A stretch of 64,000 bases of DNA from Cryptococcus deneoformans JEC21 (lineage: Eukaryota > Basidiomycota > Tremellomycetes > Tremellales > Cryptococcaceae). Positions 24,203 through 35,214 of this stretch are shown piece by piece. A program made the translations under genes and the position numbers. Location of the stretch: the NCBI RefSeq assembly GCF_000091045.1, contig NC_006687.1, forward strand, positions 1,342,001 through 1,406,000, in the 5' to 3' direction. Every line of letters begins with the position of its first letter. Position 1 is the stretch's first letter. Under the pieces are notes generated by a model. That model was not told the origin of the DNA. It saw only the letters and a list, made by a program, of their open reading frames with translations, and did not search any database.

Positions 24203-26763
24203 TTAACACTGTGCAAATGCACCAGCACCCATCCCCTCTTCTTCTCGCATCTTCTTACCCAGCTGTGCGTACTCCTCCAGACATTCCGGATTTTGCAACG
24301 TTGAAGGATTGATGCTACTTATGGGTGCACCATTGATCACCTTTCGAATTGGCACTATCATCATCGTTCAACAGGTCGTCAGTCAATTCGCTGGCGTACT
24401 AAAGAATAGCAATTATCCCACCTTCAACCCGTTTGCCAGTGAGTGTAACCGGGATATCTGACACTTGTATGATCTATCGTTGGATCATCAGCAGGGGGGG
24501 GGCGTTCAATGGATAATACGGTACGAACCTTTGCCGGCACATGCCTCGCACTTCTCGCTGTCCTTATACTGGCCTTGATTTTTGCCAATAGGCCATCATC
24601 CAATTCCTTGCCTCCTCGCATCTACACGTTTCATCCATCTGTCAGTTCCCGCGCTCTTAATCCAGACTCCAATCCACAATGTCCAAAAGCACTGTAAAAG
24701 AAAAAAAACTCGCCTTGACAAACAAAACAACTTTTTCGTCCGCTCCACCATCACACATCAATCCGACCACCAATGTCTCTTCCACACCTTCTTTGGCAAA
24801 CGTCAAGTTTTCGAGCACAGAGTAGATGTCTGTCGGTCCGAAACGGATACCTCCCGGGTTGAGGACACCGTCGGAACGGCCGAGCATGATCAAGCCCCCG
24901 CCGTTTCCTAATCGAGATGGCGTTATCTGGACACTTGATGGGACAGCATAGAGTTAGCCCCTCTGCCTTTGTCCGTTGGAAGAAGAAATAAGGGGAGAAA
25001 AGATTTACTAGTCACCATGGTACCAAATCCCTTTATCTCCTTTGAAATAACTGTCCTTGAACCGTTTTTTCGCCTCTTCAACTTGTGCCTCGTCAAAGCC
25101 GTATCCGGGTAAAGGCCAAAATCCAAGTGGTTCAATCGGGAAAGCTTTGTGGCAGATGAGTTCTCCTGCGTGATCAGAGTTGCCATCTGTATCAAGTGCG
25201 CTAAACCGCAGAATTGACTTATCAGCTATCCGAGGAGACAGGGGGGGGGGGGACAGGGACGACTTACAATCCCAACATGCGCGATTGTATCTCGCCCCGA
25301 AAGACTGGGAGGCAGGTGTTACGCCCCGCAAAGACTGAACAAATGTCCGTACCGCCTAGAATCTGGGATGAGCTCCTGTGCAGCTTTTTACAACGGGGCA
25401 AGACATACCTGTCACCGAGCCAACCAAGACGTTCTTTTTCACTTTTTCATATATAAAATCAAATAGTCTCCCTGGTAATGGGCTTCCAGTACTCAGGATC
25501 TGTTTCAAAGTTTTCAAATCATGGTTCTTCCCTACGTCAGGATAATGTTTCTCCACCTGCTCTATCCACTTTGCGCTTGTTCCGAAAACAGTGATACCGA
25601 GGTCATCAATCAATGACCAAAGATGAGAAGGCAGTTTCAGCGGGGAACCTTCATACAATACAATTGTAGCGCCCGTCGCCAAGCCGGAGATAAGATATTG
25701 GAACATCATCCAGCCCGGAGTGGTGTAATAGAAGAAGATATCGGAGGAGGAAATGTCGCCTGCGAGATGGTGTTCACGGAGAGAGTCGAGGAGCATTCCG
25801 CCTTGACGATGCTAGAACCGTTTTGTCGTTCAGCTTTTGGGTGAATAGGGCAGGATGGATACGTACAACGATAGCTTTGGGTTTCCCCGTAGTTCCGCTG
25901 GAGAATAAAATCCATATGGGTTCATCGAACCCCATCCTCAGAAAGTCCACATCCCCATCTTTTTGATCCAGCCAATCGTCCCACCTCACCAATTTTTCCT
26001 TGACCTCTGCGAACGTCGGTACCAATTCCTCTGGGAGATGGTCTACGCTCACTACGACACTAGGCGGATTCTTCAGTATGTTAAGCAGAGGTGCTACGCG
26101 TGGTAAGAGTGGGCGTGGGGTCCCGGCATATATGACACCGTTAGTGACGACGAGTACTTTGGGTTGGATTTGCTCGAGACGCTCGACGACACCGTCAATG
26201 CCAAAATCTGCCGCTGCAGAAGAAAAAATCCCGCCGAGGGAAGAGGTGGCTAGGACAGTGACGACCGCCTCAAGGCAGTTTCCACCCCAGAATGCGACTC
26301 TGTCACCTTTGCCCACGCCAGCTGCTCTCAGGGATCGCTGCGCTTTTCCGACGAGTGAGTAAAGTTCAAATTGGGTGATCTGTTTGATAGAAGGGACATA
26401 GGTTGAACATGGTTCGCATACTTGGATTATGGCTATATCATCGGGCCGGGATTTGGCGTGCCGAAGTTGGTTTTCAGCCCAATTAAGGGATGATTCGGTG
26501 AACCATGGTGGGTTCTCCTCGGGCGTCTTGTCTTCGTCTACCACCTTGCCATTCTCTTTCACCCCCTTGTCTCCAATAATGTGCTCCCAGTCCCAGAGGG
26601 CGGACCAAAAGTCTGAGCGGTGGGCACATGACCACTCCCACAAGTCGGCGTAGGTGGTGAGTGAGAGGGAGTGGATCTTATTGATGTGCGAGAGGAACAG
26701 ATGCGTTTGCGTGCTTGTGGGGTCGGTTGGAGTCCAGAGAGGCTTTTCCTCTTGATTGGACAT
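24203..26763 (-). CDS. AACS: Acetoacetyl-CoA synthetase
   Basis: Eight exons (leftward: 26763-25867, 25811-25409, 25355-25268, 25200-25009, 24933-24714, 24621-24525, 24463-24422, 24354-24203) encode 696 residues, the usual family length. The enzyme adenylates acetoacetate and joins it to CoA in the cytosol. The ANL-superfamily P-loop is ILFSSGTTGKPKAIV near residue 285, the A5-type region is GGTDICSVF, and the hinge region is LGRSDGVLNPGG. A family-specific N-terminus is present (ADLWEWSCAHRSDFW). The C-terminus SARHVPAK, TLTGKRVEVP and LGKKMREEGMG aligns with animal AACS. The intron 24622-24713 appears to start with GC (AAG|GCGAGT) and ends with AG; this splice gives FVKMRGGKELDDG, exactly collinear with the animal protein. 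The intron 25201-25267 contains a run of about a dozen G. Confidence 0.92.
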
Positions 26764-27551
26764 GTTGGTTTAAGATGTTCTTATATGCAGCAATGGGAAG
26801 TCTACTATCGTCGATGGCCGTGGTCACTCGCTGAGGCTGCTGTGCCAGTGGTCAAATGCCAAATGTTCAGACGGACGAACCGCGAGTCTCTTCGCACAAG
26901 GCCGAAGACAAACAAATCCGGCTGAAGCCATACCCGGAGACGCCTAACAGCTTAGCCCGCCATTCTCGCCTAAATTCCCACGCCTACTACTAGCCTCATT
27001 CGTCATTGGGCGGGGCCCAGGCGGGGCTCCCCAGCCCCGCAGCAGGAGTAAGATCTGCAGGCACAGCCGACAGTCCAGAAAAACCTTCCGGGAGCCCAAA
27101 TTTCTCACCCTTTCAAAGCGTACAAGCCATCGTCCCCTCTCCTCTCAACTTTTAATCTGCCCCGAACAATACATCTATCTCCCTTTCCCCCTCGTAACGT
27201 TCTGATCCTTTTTCCGCTGATCGAATTATACTCGTTGCCTCCCCAAACCTTGTTCACGGTGTGGTCCCACTTCTGACGACGACGCCTGCCTTGCCCATTT
27301 CTTGGTAATCTTGGACTTGGGAGAGGTGTTGAAGTTGGATCCCTCGTGACTTCATACTCCTTTCACCGAGTCATCATCCCCTTGGCTTTTCTTACACCTT
27401 TGTTTTGCCGTCCACGTCTATTCTACTTACTTCAACTTTCTCAACCCTGTTATATCTGCAACTACAGCTACGTACAACGACAAAATTTCGAGAGCTCCAA
27501 CCTCTACCACGAGCTCTAACCTCTTACCTCTACCATCGCATACACATATAC
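26764..27551. other. Divergent intergenic region with pyrimidine-rich leader
   Basis: It lies between acetoacetyl-CoA synthetase (minus) and a small plus-strand gene. About 27100-27550 is rich in C and T, typical of promoters and 5' leaders in these fungi. No further gene is supported. Confidence 0.55.
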
Positions 27552-27952
27552 ATGATGAGGCCTTCCCCGTACCTCTTCCCTCGACTCACACCTCTCTTTC
27601 GCCACGCTCCAGCCTACCCACCTGTCATCGTCCACACGACTTCTGCAGTTACACCTACGCACACTGCGAGTGAGACGGACCAAGCTACAGGGTCGTGGTG
27701 GGTCACCCATATTCATCAAAACACACTTCCTACCCTCGTACGTATACTAAATCATCTGTCTTCTTATCTCACTTGTCTGTGTGCTGACCAGCTTCAATAA
27801 AGCAATCCGAGCCTACGACAGCTTCTCTTAATCGAGACACTTCCCCACCACCTCCGCCTTCAGAGTACGAAACCGAAATCCAGACAGGCCCGAGGAAGTC
27901 TCATCTTCCTCCACCCACCATTGCTTGGTACGACTATCTCACTATGGTCTGA
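27552..27952 (+). CDS. Small hypothetical protein, possibly mitochondrial
   Basis: Two exons, 27552-27737 and 27803-27952, encode 111 residues. I do not recognise it. The N-terminus MMRPSPYLFPRLTPLFRHAP has several arginines, no acidic residues and hydrophobic spacing, so it could be a mitochondrial presequence. GSWWVTHIHQNTLP follows, then a proline-rich linker and the end TIAWYDYLTMV. The intron has a good GTACGT donor, a GCTGACC branch-like site and an AAAG acceptor. A possible additional intron starting at the GTACGA near 27929 would replace the last residues by a different short tail. Two adjacent ATGs (27552 and 27555) could both serve as start. Confidence 0.5.
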
Positions 27953-28663
27953 GTGATTCCTGTCATTACACTACGGTTTACCAGCAACTTGTATATTTCA
28001 CCGCTCAACCTCACATGACTCACAACCCAAGACACTGGAAAAGACAAAATCAAGACGGTCGCGCTAGCGACATTTCCATCTCGAGCTCCGAGAAGGACAA
28101 TCATTCAAGTTATACAAATCTATCTTATCCCCCATAGTAATTTCATGAGCATAATTTAATAACAATACTACCTTTTACTGTTCCTTGTAAATATAAATAA
28201 AATATTACGTCAAAATGTTGTTTTTCGATCATGCATTTAAATGTCGCGCTTCTTGTCACGGCATAGCCAACTTTACGACTAACGAAGACCTCTGTGTAAC
28301 TCTTCGTGAGGGCTAGTTTCATTTTACACAACTTTTCCGGCTTACCCCATCATGCTATTGTGCGCTTAACTGGACTTTGTCTTGCCACCTTGTATAATTC
28401 CCCTTTGAAATCGCAAACTTTATGGTACAGTGCATTTCAATATATATCTCTTATAATTTCCTGTTTATCTGGCTATTTGCTTGATCTTGGGCGCCTACAA
28501 CCAAGCCGCCGGACAGCCCTCTAGTCTCGGACACCGTTTCTTAATTTACCACCCGACTCGGCAGACTCTATGGTACCCTGCGCACTCGGGCACTGAACCG
28601 AGCTCTGCGCGTGCGCTGTTCTACCGCTCCAAGCCGTCATCTGAGCAAAACACTACACTCTCA
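27953..28663. other. Convergent intergenic region
   Basis: Contains the 3' ends of the small plus-strand gene and the VOC protein. It is AT-rich around 28130-28480. No gene is supported. Confidence 0.5.
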
Positions 28664-29372
28664 CTATATGGAGAATTCCAGCCTGTTACCAGCAAAGTCT
28701 CTAGCAAAGAACCGAGTTGGGAATTCGACGCCCTATGAGGAAAAAAAAAAAAGGAATCAGCCCAGCTCCGAATCGCTCTAAATCTCGGGGGGGATAGAGG
28801 GAAGAGTCTCACCTTTGACCCAGAGTTTTCACCACCTGGTTTATCGCATTCCTCTGCAGAAGCAGGCAACCCTTTAATGTGGTGCTCGTAGATGCGTTCT
28901 TGAAGAGCGGTGAGAGCTTCCTGGGATGGGAGGGAGAAACAAGGATGTCGGCTAGAGATGGGCGCGCGGTCCGAGAGGGCGGGGCCTGCTTCACTAATAC
29001 CCTTTTCGAAAGAGACGTGAATCTGTTTGTTTGTTTACAGAGAAAAGAAAAGGAGATGGATTAGTTGAAGAATTTATGGGGTGTGTGGAGTTTGTAATTG
29101 TAATTGTAATTGGAGGATGGGACATACCTGCTGAGGCCCGTCACCAACTCTAAACCTGATCTCGAGTCAGTTAAAAGATAATGCGACAAGGTCGAATTGA
29201 GATTGATGGGAGAGATTGCTTACCATAAGAGTGTATCCCTTTGGGCTTGGGGCACCTGGTCATTCTTAAACCCAATCACATCGCCGTAAAACTCTTGAGC
29301 TTGCTCAAGTGTGTCTTTAGGGATGGCAAGGTTGACGTGTTGGATAGCGATGGGTGTGTAAGAAGCAGTCAT
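28664..29372 (-). CDS. VOC-superfamily (glyoxalase/bleomycin-resistance fold) protein
   Basis: Exons 29372-29224, 29155-29128, 29022-28813 and 28732-28664 encode 151 residues, the size of a single-domain vicinal-oxygen-chelate protein. The first beta-alpha unit reads AIQHVNLAIPKDTLEQAQEF and FYGDVIGF. The end FPTRFFARDFAGNRLEFSI is the classic last strand, with the metal-ligand-type glutamate before FS. These proteins include dioxygenases, isomerases and glyoxalase I relatives; the reaction here is unknown. Exon 2 is only 28 nt. Intron 28733-28812 carries an 11-A (plus strand) run next to the acceptor, and intron 29023-29127 contains a threefold GTAATT repeat. The frame is open upstream to ATG 29423, which would add a basic 17-residue extension that might target mitochondria. 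Confidence 0.85.
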
Positions 29373-30591
29373 GATGGTTCGACGGATTATGTGATGGGAA
29401 AGAAATGATTGGCGAAGGAGCATTAATGGGAGAAAGAAGGGGGAGATGATGGATGGCGGGATAGGATCGATAGATATATTTAGGGAATTCGTCGGTTTGA
29501 CTCGTTGATTCGTAACTTACCGACAAAGCAAGCCGACAAGGTATAAGTCGCAATAGTTGAGAGACCGGCTGCAACCGGTCCGGACCGGATTTGTTTGGCT
29601 CTGCTTTTTGATGATAAGTAATCCGGGGAAGGGAGTATCCATGGACAAACATATGACGAAGGTGGATATCAAGGAGTTGTGGGTGGGACCTTCTCGCATA
29701 CGTCTATAATCTATAGTTTGTTGGTGCTTGTATAGGGTGTCCTCAAGAAGCTCCCAGGTGGATATGAGGTAAGAGAGCGAGATGATGAGAAGACTCGTTC
29801 ATATCGTGCCCCAAGCTGAATCGGCAGATCTTTTCGTTGGATAAGAACCAGAGCCAGTATCAATCACGCACTCCATCTTTATCATTCGGAAAATCAGTAT
29901 GAGGAGGACACCTTGTTTCCCCACTCTCCACCACTTTTTCCAACTCTTCGTCCCATGCCCATCCTCCGATCTGACAACAACCAAAATTGATTGGAAGCCC
30001 GATCGGAGATGTCCGGATTCCTGGCCAGGCGGGAATTGGATGGCGCACGTGGAAACCACGCGACTGCAGAAGCCACGATGGCAAAACATGATGATTTTCG
30101 TTGCGGTGCTATGCATGAAGGGTGGAGGTGGTGTCCCGATCGGCACGCTGCCGAGGAAGCGCAGCGTGGGGAGAAGGGAAAAGAAGGGGAAGCAAAGCAA
30201 GAAGATGCATGTACGAGCGAGCGAGGGTAAAAAGTAACTGGCGAGTTACTTAGATTCGTTGTTTAAACTTTTTTCTCGCCGCCCGGGTCGTTTGTCGCTT
30301 GACGTATGCTCTTTGGATGCATTTGCATTGCCTTGCGGGCGCAGCGTTTGCGGCTTTCGGACGACACGAGGGGTTTTGTTGTTTCTATTTTATTATTTTT
30401 ATGGTGAGAAGCGGCGTGGCGGGTGCCACAGAAGTCGTCGATTTTTGTGGACCCTGAGATTCTTACTTTGGTGCTTGTTGCGCTGTGCCCGTCCATCCTA
30501 TCGATAAATTATAATTAGTCTTCCATCTCTTACTACGAATCATTTCTTCCAAGCAACCAATTCAACATCGCTTACTGTGAACAAGTAAAAG
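29373..30591. other. Divergent intergenic region, 1.2 kb
   Basis: It lies between the VOC gene (minus) and the CYSTM-like gene (plus). Several overlapping frames on both strands around 29800-30240 have no recognisable domains and no splice support. No gene is called. Confidence 0.5.
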
Positions 30592-31467
30592 ATGTCTGCC
30601 AAGGACGTGAGTGACCATTTATCCCACTTGACGCCTCAGCACAGGACGCTCTGGCGTCGAGTGCTTGGGAATGTTGTTTGCGTCCTACGTGCGATGGCTG
30701 TGTTGGTGATCTTTGTGAGCTGACATCGGTCTCGCTTTTGGTAGTACTACGGTAACCAGTACGTCTACTCCCAACTTGTTCGCCACCCATCCGCTCCTTT
30801 TCCTTCCTCAGCTACGTCCGCACACCTCTTCCATCTCGATCTCTCAATCTTCTCAGTATCAATGCCCAAAATAGTATAGCATAAACTGACAATCTACTTT
30901 TCTCTTCCTACTTTCTGACTGTAAACAGACAACAACCCTACGGCCAGCAATACGGCGGTGGCTATCCCCAACAAGGCGGATACGGTGGTCCTCCCCAACA
31001 GGGCGGATACTATCCTCCTCCCCCTCAGGTTTGTCCATCTCCGTTCTCGCAAATGGCCTTGGGAATATGAGCATAATGGCTAATTTTGGAAATTTTGCAT
31101 CATGTAGCAATCATACCAACAGCCTGGCCGTACGTCATCTCTCCCTGTCTTTTCCCCTGTCTCAAATTTATAGTCCATGGCGGATGGCCATTTGGGCATA
31201 GGGGTAACTTAACTGACGATGCTAATTTGCTATTGTTTGTTTCTTGAACACAGAGTACTACCCTCAACCCCAGCCTCAGCCCGTATACGTCCAACAACAA
31301 CCTAAAAAATCTGGTGGCGGTGGCGCAGGTTGTTGCGCTTGGTACGTTTTGGATTATCGCTACGTCCGAATGAATGAGCTAATCCACGACCGTATACGAA
31401 AATTAGTCTTGCCGGTGCTCTCTGTTGTTGCTGCGCCGAAGAACTCTGTTGCGACATGTTGTTCTAA
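30592..31467 (+). CDS. CYSTM-like cysteine-rich tail peptide
   Basis: Six tiny exons (30592-30606, 30745-30758, 30929-31028, 31108-31129, 31254-31341, 31407-31467) join in phase to a 99-residue protein. The body is Gly/Tyr/Pro/Gln-rich (YGQQYGGGYPQQGGYGGPP). The end is a cysteine cluster, GAGCCACLAGALCCCCAEE then LCCDMLF. This is the arrangement of CYSTM proteins, small tail-anchored or palmitoylated membrane peptides linked to stress tolerance in fungi and plants. Exons 1 and 2 are only 15 and 14 nt, and introns take up about two thirds of the locus. All introns have good GTGAGT, GTACGT or GTTTGT donors. The precise role is unknown. Confidence 0.85.
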
Positions 31468-32784
31468 CCTCCTCACTCTTCCCTGCCTTCAGTCTTCGCC
31501 CTCGGCTCGGATTAATATAGGCACGTAGATGAGAAGGTGTCAAGCTACCAATCTGGGATGTGGGTGAGCGTGTGTAAAAGCATATCCTGCATTTCGACAT
31601 GGACTTTGGGCATAAGGGGATGATGAGGGGGACGATGCGGACTGGAGGGTAGTAGGCGAATAGAGGTGTATTCTAGTTTATTATTGTCATGTTTTCTTTG
31701 TCTCGGAGCTTGCATACACGAATCTAAGCTTCTCTTCTTTCTATTCAGGTACCATTCTATAGGTTCTAAATTACCTTGCTCTATGCGATACTTGTTGCGG
31801 ATCAGACATTTTCGAGTCTCTTTGAAATCTGACAATCTGATGATTATCCATCTCTATCAGTAGCTCGCAGCCTCGGGCCTTGTGCCTCCACTTTCGGGCA
31901 ACGACAATGGCAGCAAAAGGAATTTCGACACGCTTCGTTGATCCGTGTCGCGTGTACATTCCGTTTCTCTTTTTCGTCTCGCCAGCCCACTTACGACGGC
32001 GTGGCAGGCCGCCTCCTCTATTGGGCTGTAGAGGCTGTACGCTCCCCAAGTCGTGGGCTGAGCGCAGCCCAGCCCAGGATAGCCCTCTTCTTCCCTCCGT
32101 CTGCCCCTCGCTTTTCTCGCCTTTCCCGCTCCCCTCCGTCCCCGCCGATCCCTTTTCGCTCTCCTTGCTCTCTCCATTTTCCATTTCCGACCGCCTCTCT
32201 CCTCTTCCCCTCGAACCTCGTAGCCTCTCCTCTCCGCTCCTCGCCCGTAGAATGCATACAACTCCGTGCTCCCCGTAGCAGAGACCTCCACCTGATGGCT
32301 GAAAGCACAGGCCATTGCCAGTGGCCGGCTAACGGGTCCCAGACTTCCCCCCCAGCATTCAAGATGCTCCTTTTCTTCGATCTGCGCGTGTCCAAGTATT
32401 CCCGCCTTCCCCGCCCTTCCCCGCACCCGGGGACAAAGCCTTGCAGGTAAGTCGTCTTCTGTTCATTCTTTCGGGGAATTCAGCTAATGGGAACTGTCGA
32501 AATAGGACCTTTGCAGGGATGCCACTTGGTCAAGTACGTACGCAACTAAAAGATGGTATGTGTGCCGACCTGCTCCCAATCCGACTGAGTCGTCCTGTCT
32601 GAACAAGCCATTCCATAGGTCCGCAACTATCATGGCAAGATGCCTTCCCTCCACAAGTATACCAGGAATTGCGACATTTCTCGGAAACCGGTGATTCTGG
32701 CTGTCTACTAAAAGAGACCCTCGGATCATTTTTGTCCCTAACCTGTTGAAGGCTATCGCCAGAAGAAGATAGCCCCCTGACACG
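31468..32784. other. Gene-poor stretch with a CT-rich block
   Basis: From about 32080 to 32240 the plus strand is dominated by C and T, leaving frames open on both strands (for example 31938-32450 plus and 31857-32426 minus). The encoded sequences look like translated low-complexity DNA, so no gene is called. Sequence just before 32785 may belong to the degraded transposon. Confidence 0.5.
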
Positions 32785-33000
32785 ATGCTGCCGCCGAAGA
32801 AGGGCTGTGGGCGAGTGATAATGGTCTCTGATTTCATTCTCGAATCAACCGGCATTCTTGAGAAGGATGACGGGGGCAAGGTTATTGAACGCGCCCGGAG
32901 GTTCATTTGCCCAGGGGGGGCCCGAGGAGACAACGAGACAACTGGTGGACGGCGCAGGCCGTTGTAAAGCAAGTATGTAATCAGGATTCTCTAGTATTCA
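32785..33000 (+). pseudogene. Decayed DDE-type transposase fragment
   Basis: The frame from 32785 reads KGCGRVIMVSDFILESTG and then RARRFICPGGARGDN. This resembles a segment found in basidiomycete transposase-like repeats, of the kind GxGxxIMVSDF followed by a PGxxGDxWW motif. After GDN the frame is lost; the WWTAQAVVKQV continuation lies in the next frame. The shift coincides with an 8-bp tandem duplication at 32927-32942. Only about 70 residues of the enzyme are recognisable, with no start, no terminal repeats found and stops beyond. It is therefore a relic. The assignment rests on motif memory, so the exact superfamily is uncertain. Confidence 0.55.
32927..32942 (+). repeat. 8-bp perfect tandem duplication (GAGACAAC)x2
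   Basis: Two adjacent copies of GAGACAAC interrupt the transposase relic. Counting one copy only brings the two conserved frame segments into register. The length equals the target-site duplication of hAT and some other DNA transposons, so an excision footprint is possible. Confidence 0.8.
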
Positions 33001-33243
33001 AGCTGACTATCCTATCAAAGACGGAAGAATGTATCGATCTTTTCAGGGTTATAATAGTACTACTCTTTTACTTATCCAATATGGCTGCCTCGGTAGGGGA
33101 GTCGTGATGATGAGAAGACGGGCGACGGCGTGTCGGATGGGTCGGCAAGTTCATCGTCGGATGATGATAAGTAAGTGCACCGTTTAGACCGTACGCCAAA
33201 CATTATTGATGTTGGGCTCAGCCCCAACGACCCGTGATGGAAG

Positions 33244-34082
33244 GGTCGATGGCAGTCGCTCCGAGGCCTGCGATTACTGATTCGAGATCGATTCGAGGAG
33301 GGAATTGCATCAGTGCTGACGCCTCTGAAGATGAAAATGTCAACAGAAGTGGGTGAATTCTTTAATGAGGAGGAGGATGAATGTGAAGGCAGCGAGGGTC
33401 GCTTCTCAGGAGTCCGGGCCTACCTAATGAACGCAATCGCTTCGGTATGAATATTATGAATATCCCATTTTCCATTGTTTATGCCTTACCGCCAGCGATC
33501 GATGCCTTTGGTTATCGGAGGCAGGTGTCCATTCAGTGTGGCTATCTGCCAAGTTGGCGACCGACATGCGATCCATCCTTAATGGTAATCGCGTCATGAA
33601 AGGAAGGATTTCTAGGTTGCTGGCCGGGAATGTTGGTGAGTAATACATTGCCTTGAACGGTCGGACACCAGTCTCATGAGTTTAATTTAGGCCCCCCCCC
33701 CACAAATAAAGAGAATCTGATCAAGTTTCAACGTCTGATGAAAGAATGCATGGTTAGGTGCATAGATGTGTCTCCGAGTCCAGAAAGTCGCGATGTATGG
33801 CAAACAGATTCAGAAAGAAGCTTCAAAAGTCGGCAGGTTAACCGCGAAGATGTCTGGCACAAGAATGCCAGTAAAGAGAGAACCAAGTTCCCAGACCGGA
33901 AAGTAGTTGAGCAATGGGTGCAGGTGATTTTAGACCCTACTGATGTCGCTGAGAATCATCTCATCGAATCAATGTACCCCAATATTAAAACTCACCAGCA
34001 AAATAACTTGCTTGTGGTCGATCAAGATGCTTCCAGCCCCTCGCCCCTCCGATGCTTGAATAATGGTACGCACCACTATTGA
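33244..34082 (+). CDS. Hypothetical protein, 5' end unresolved
   Basis: Three exons join in phase: an open frame ending at 33444, then 33521-33635 and 33691-34082. The first reads LRLLIRDRFEEGIASVLTPL and an acidic GEFFNEEEDECEG stretch. The second holds VWLSAKLATDMRSILNGNRV. The third continues PPPTNKENLIKFQRLMKE and later FPDRKVVEQWVQVILDP. Phase agreement across two introns (33445-33520 and 33636-33690) suggests a real transcript. I do not recognise the family. The start is not found: an acidic open segment at 33096-33170 ends in a strong GTAAGT donor, but its phase does not fit this frame, so an exon is missing or the gene is damaged. Its position beside a transposase relic leaves open that it derives from a mobile element. 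The 9-C run at the last acceptor is unusual. Confidence 0.4.
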
Positions 34083-34218
34083 AGGCCGCTGCCATTCGAT
34101 AGAGCCCTCCCACTCGTGCTGCTGCCTTCATAATACGCCGACTGTCGTGGCATACTCAATACTTCGTTCTGGGGAATGGGAGGCTGGCTGGGACGTTGGA
34201 CGTGATAAGAGGTAGGGA

Positions 34219-35214
34219 TTAAGAGACATACTCTTCCAGGACATCCTGTTCCAATTCCAGAATCTTAACAACTCCTGCAATCTCACTTTCCCGGTGAGAT
34301 TCCAGGTCACAAACCTTGAGGTATTCCTGGACGCTCTCGGCCCTAGGAATATATATTTCCAAAACGTCCTCCAAAGGCTTCTGAACTGAGCTGTCCAGCG
34401 CCTTGTCGAGATGATGATGGCTGAACTTGGCAATGACAGCATATAACAAGCGGCAAAAATCGCTGCCTGGCGATGAACTGGGGGAAAAATAATCGACATT
34501 ACTCATGTTGATAATAACCCGTAGTCGCTTTTTCTCATTCCAGCAACGTGCACATGCTTCGAGCAATGAGTAATATGAAGACGTGGCTAGTAGATCTAGG
34601 TGAAGGATGATCGTCGCAGTGCTCGGGGAATGGTGCTTTAGCATCTCTGAAATCTCTTGTTTGAAGCATAGGTCTACACCTAACCAGCCATCAGTATTCT
34701 TGAGGTGGACCACAAGCTCTTCGCATGGGCTAGGAACAAGCCTTTGGATAGTGGCTGCGTATGCAGGCTGATCAGGATACGTCTGATTGTAGAGCGTGTA
34801 AAACGGAGAGACGGCAGCTTCCCACATGAATTCGATGCGCCTAACGTTGGAGAGCAGGTTATTGTACTCTTCAGGAGTCACTGAAAGTTTGGGATCGGTC
34901 ATGGATAGGTGGTGATAGGTCAGAATGCTATCCAGATTGGTGAGTTGGATAACGCGGGTGTTCGAAAAGGCTTTTAGCGTGCGAGCCCTTGCATCTTTGT
35001 GGACGCCCCATAGGAGTCCATAGAGTGACTTGGAGCTGATTGGAACAGTACGATAGAGAATGGGTATGGTATGCCGGTAATAGTACTTTGAGAGAGTGAG
35101 AGTTTTGAGGGGTGCGATGAATGAGAGATGGTGAATGATGTGGTCGTGCACTGGGAGGAGAGAGTCGAGGGGAAGAACCAGCTCCGATTGCTTGAGCTGT
35201 TTGGACGAAGACAT
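34219..35214 (-). CDS. F-box-like hypothetical protein, intronless
   Basis: A single uninterrupted frame of 331 residues. The N-terminal part (LLPVHDHIIHHLSFIAPLKT, then LTLSKYYYRHTIPILYRTVP) resembles the F-box plus following helix of fungal proteins. In these, leucine- and histidine-rich text leads to an LSK/SKxxY.. region and a LY.RTVPI segment. The rest has the alternating pattern of irregular leucine-rich or similar repeats but no clear motif. F-box proteins recruit substrates to SCF ubiquitin ligases; I infer that only loosely. The lack of introns is exceptional in this window, where nearly every other gene has at least two, and fits a lineage-specific or retroposed gene. ATG 35214 is the first methionine in the frame. 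Confidence 0.65.
   Translation of the reverse strand: MSSSKQLKQSELVLPLDSLLPVHDHIIHHLSFIAPLKTLTLSKYYYRHTIPILYRTVPISSKSLYGLLWGVHKDARARTLKAFSNTRVIQLTNLDSILTYHHLSMTDPKLSVTPEEYNNLLSNVRRIEFMWEAAVSPFYTLYNQTYPDQPAYAATIQRLVPSPCEELVVHLKNTDGWLGVDLCFKQEISEMLKHHSPSTATIILHLDLLATSSYYSLLEACARCWNEKKRLRVIINMSNVDYFSPSSSPGSDFCRLLYAVIAKFSHHHLDKALDSSVQKPLEDVLEIYIPRAESVQEYLKVCDLESHRESEIAGVVKILELEQDVLEEYVS

Noticed and set aside
31857..32450. Long frames on both strands
   Set aside because: They arise from CT-rich DNA, which avoids stop codons on both strands; the proteins are low complexity and match no family.
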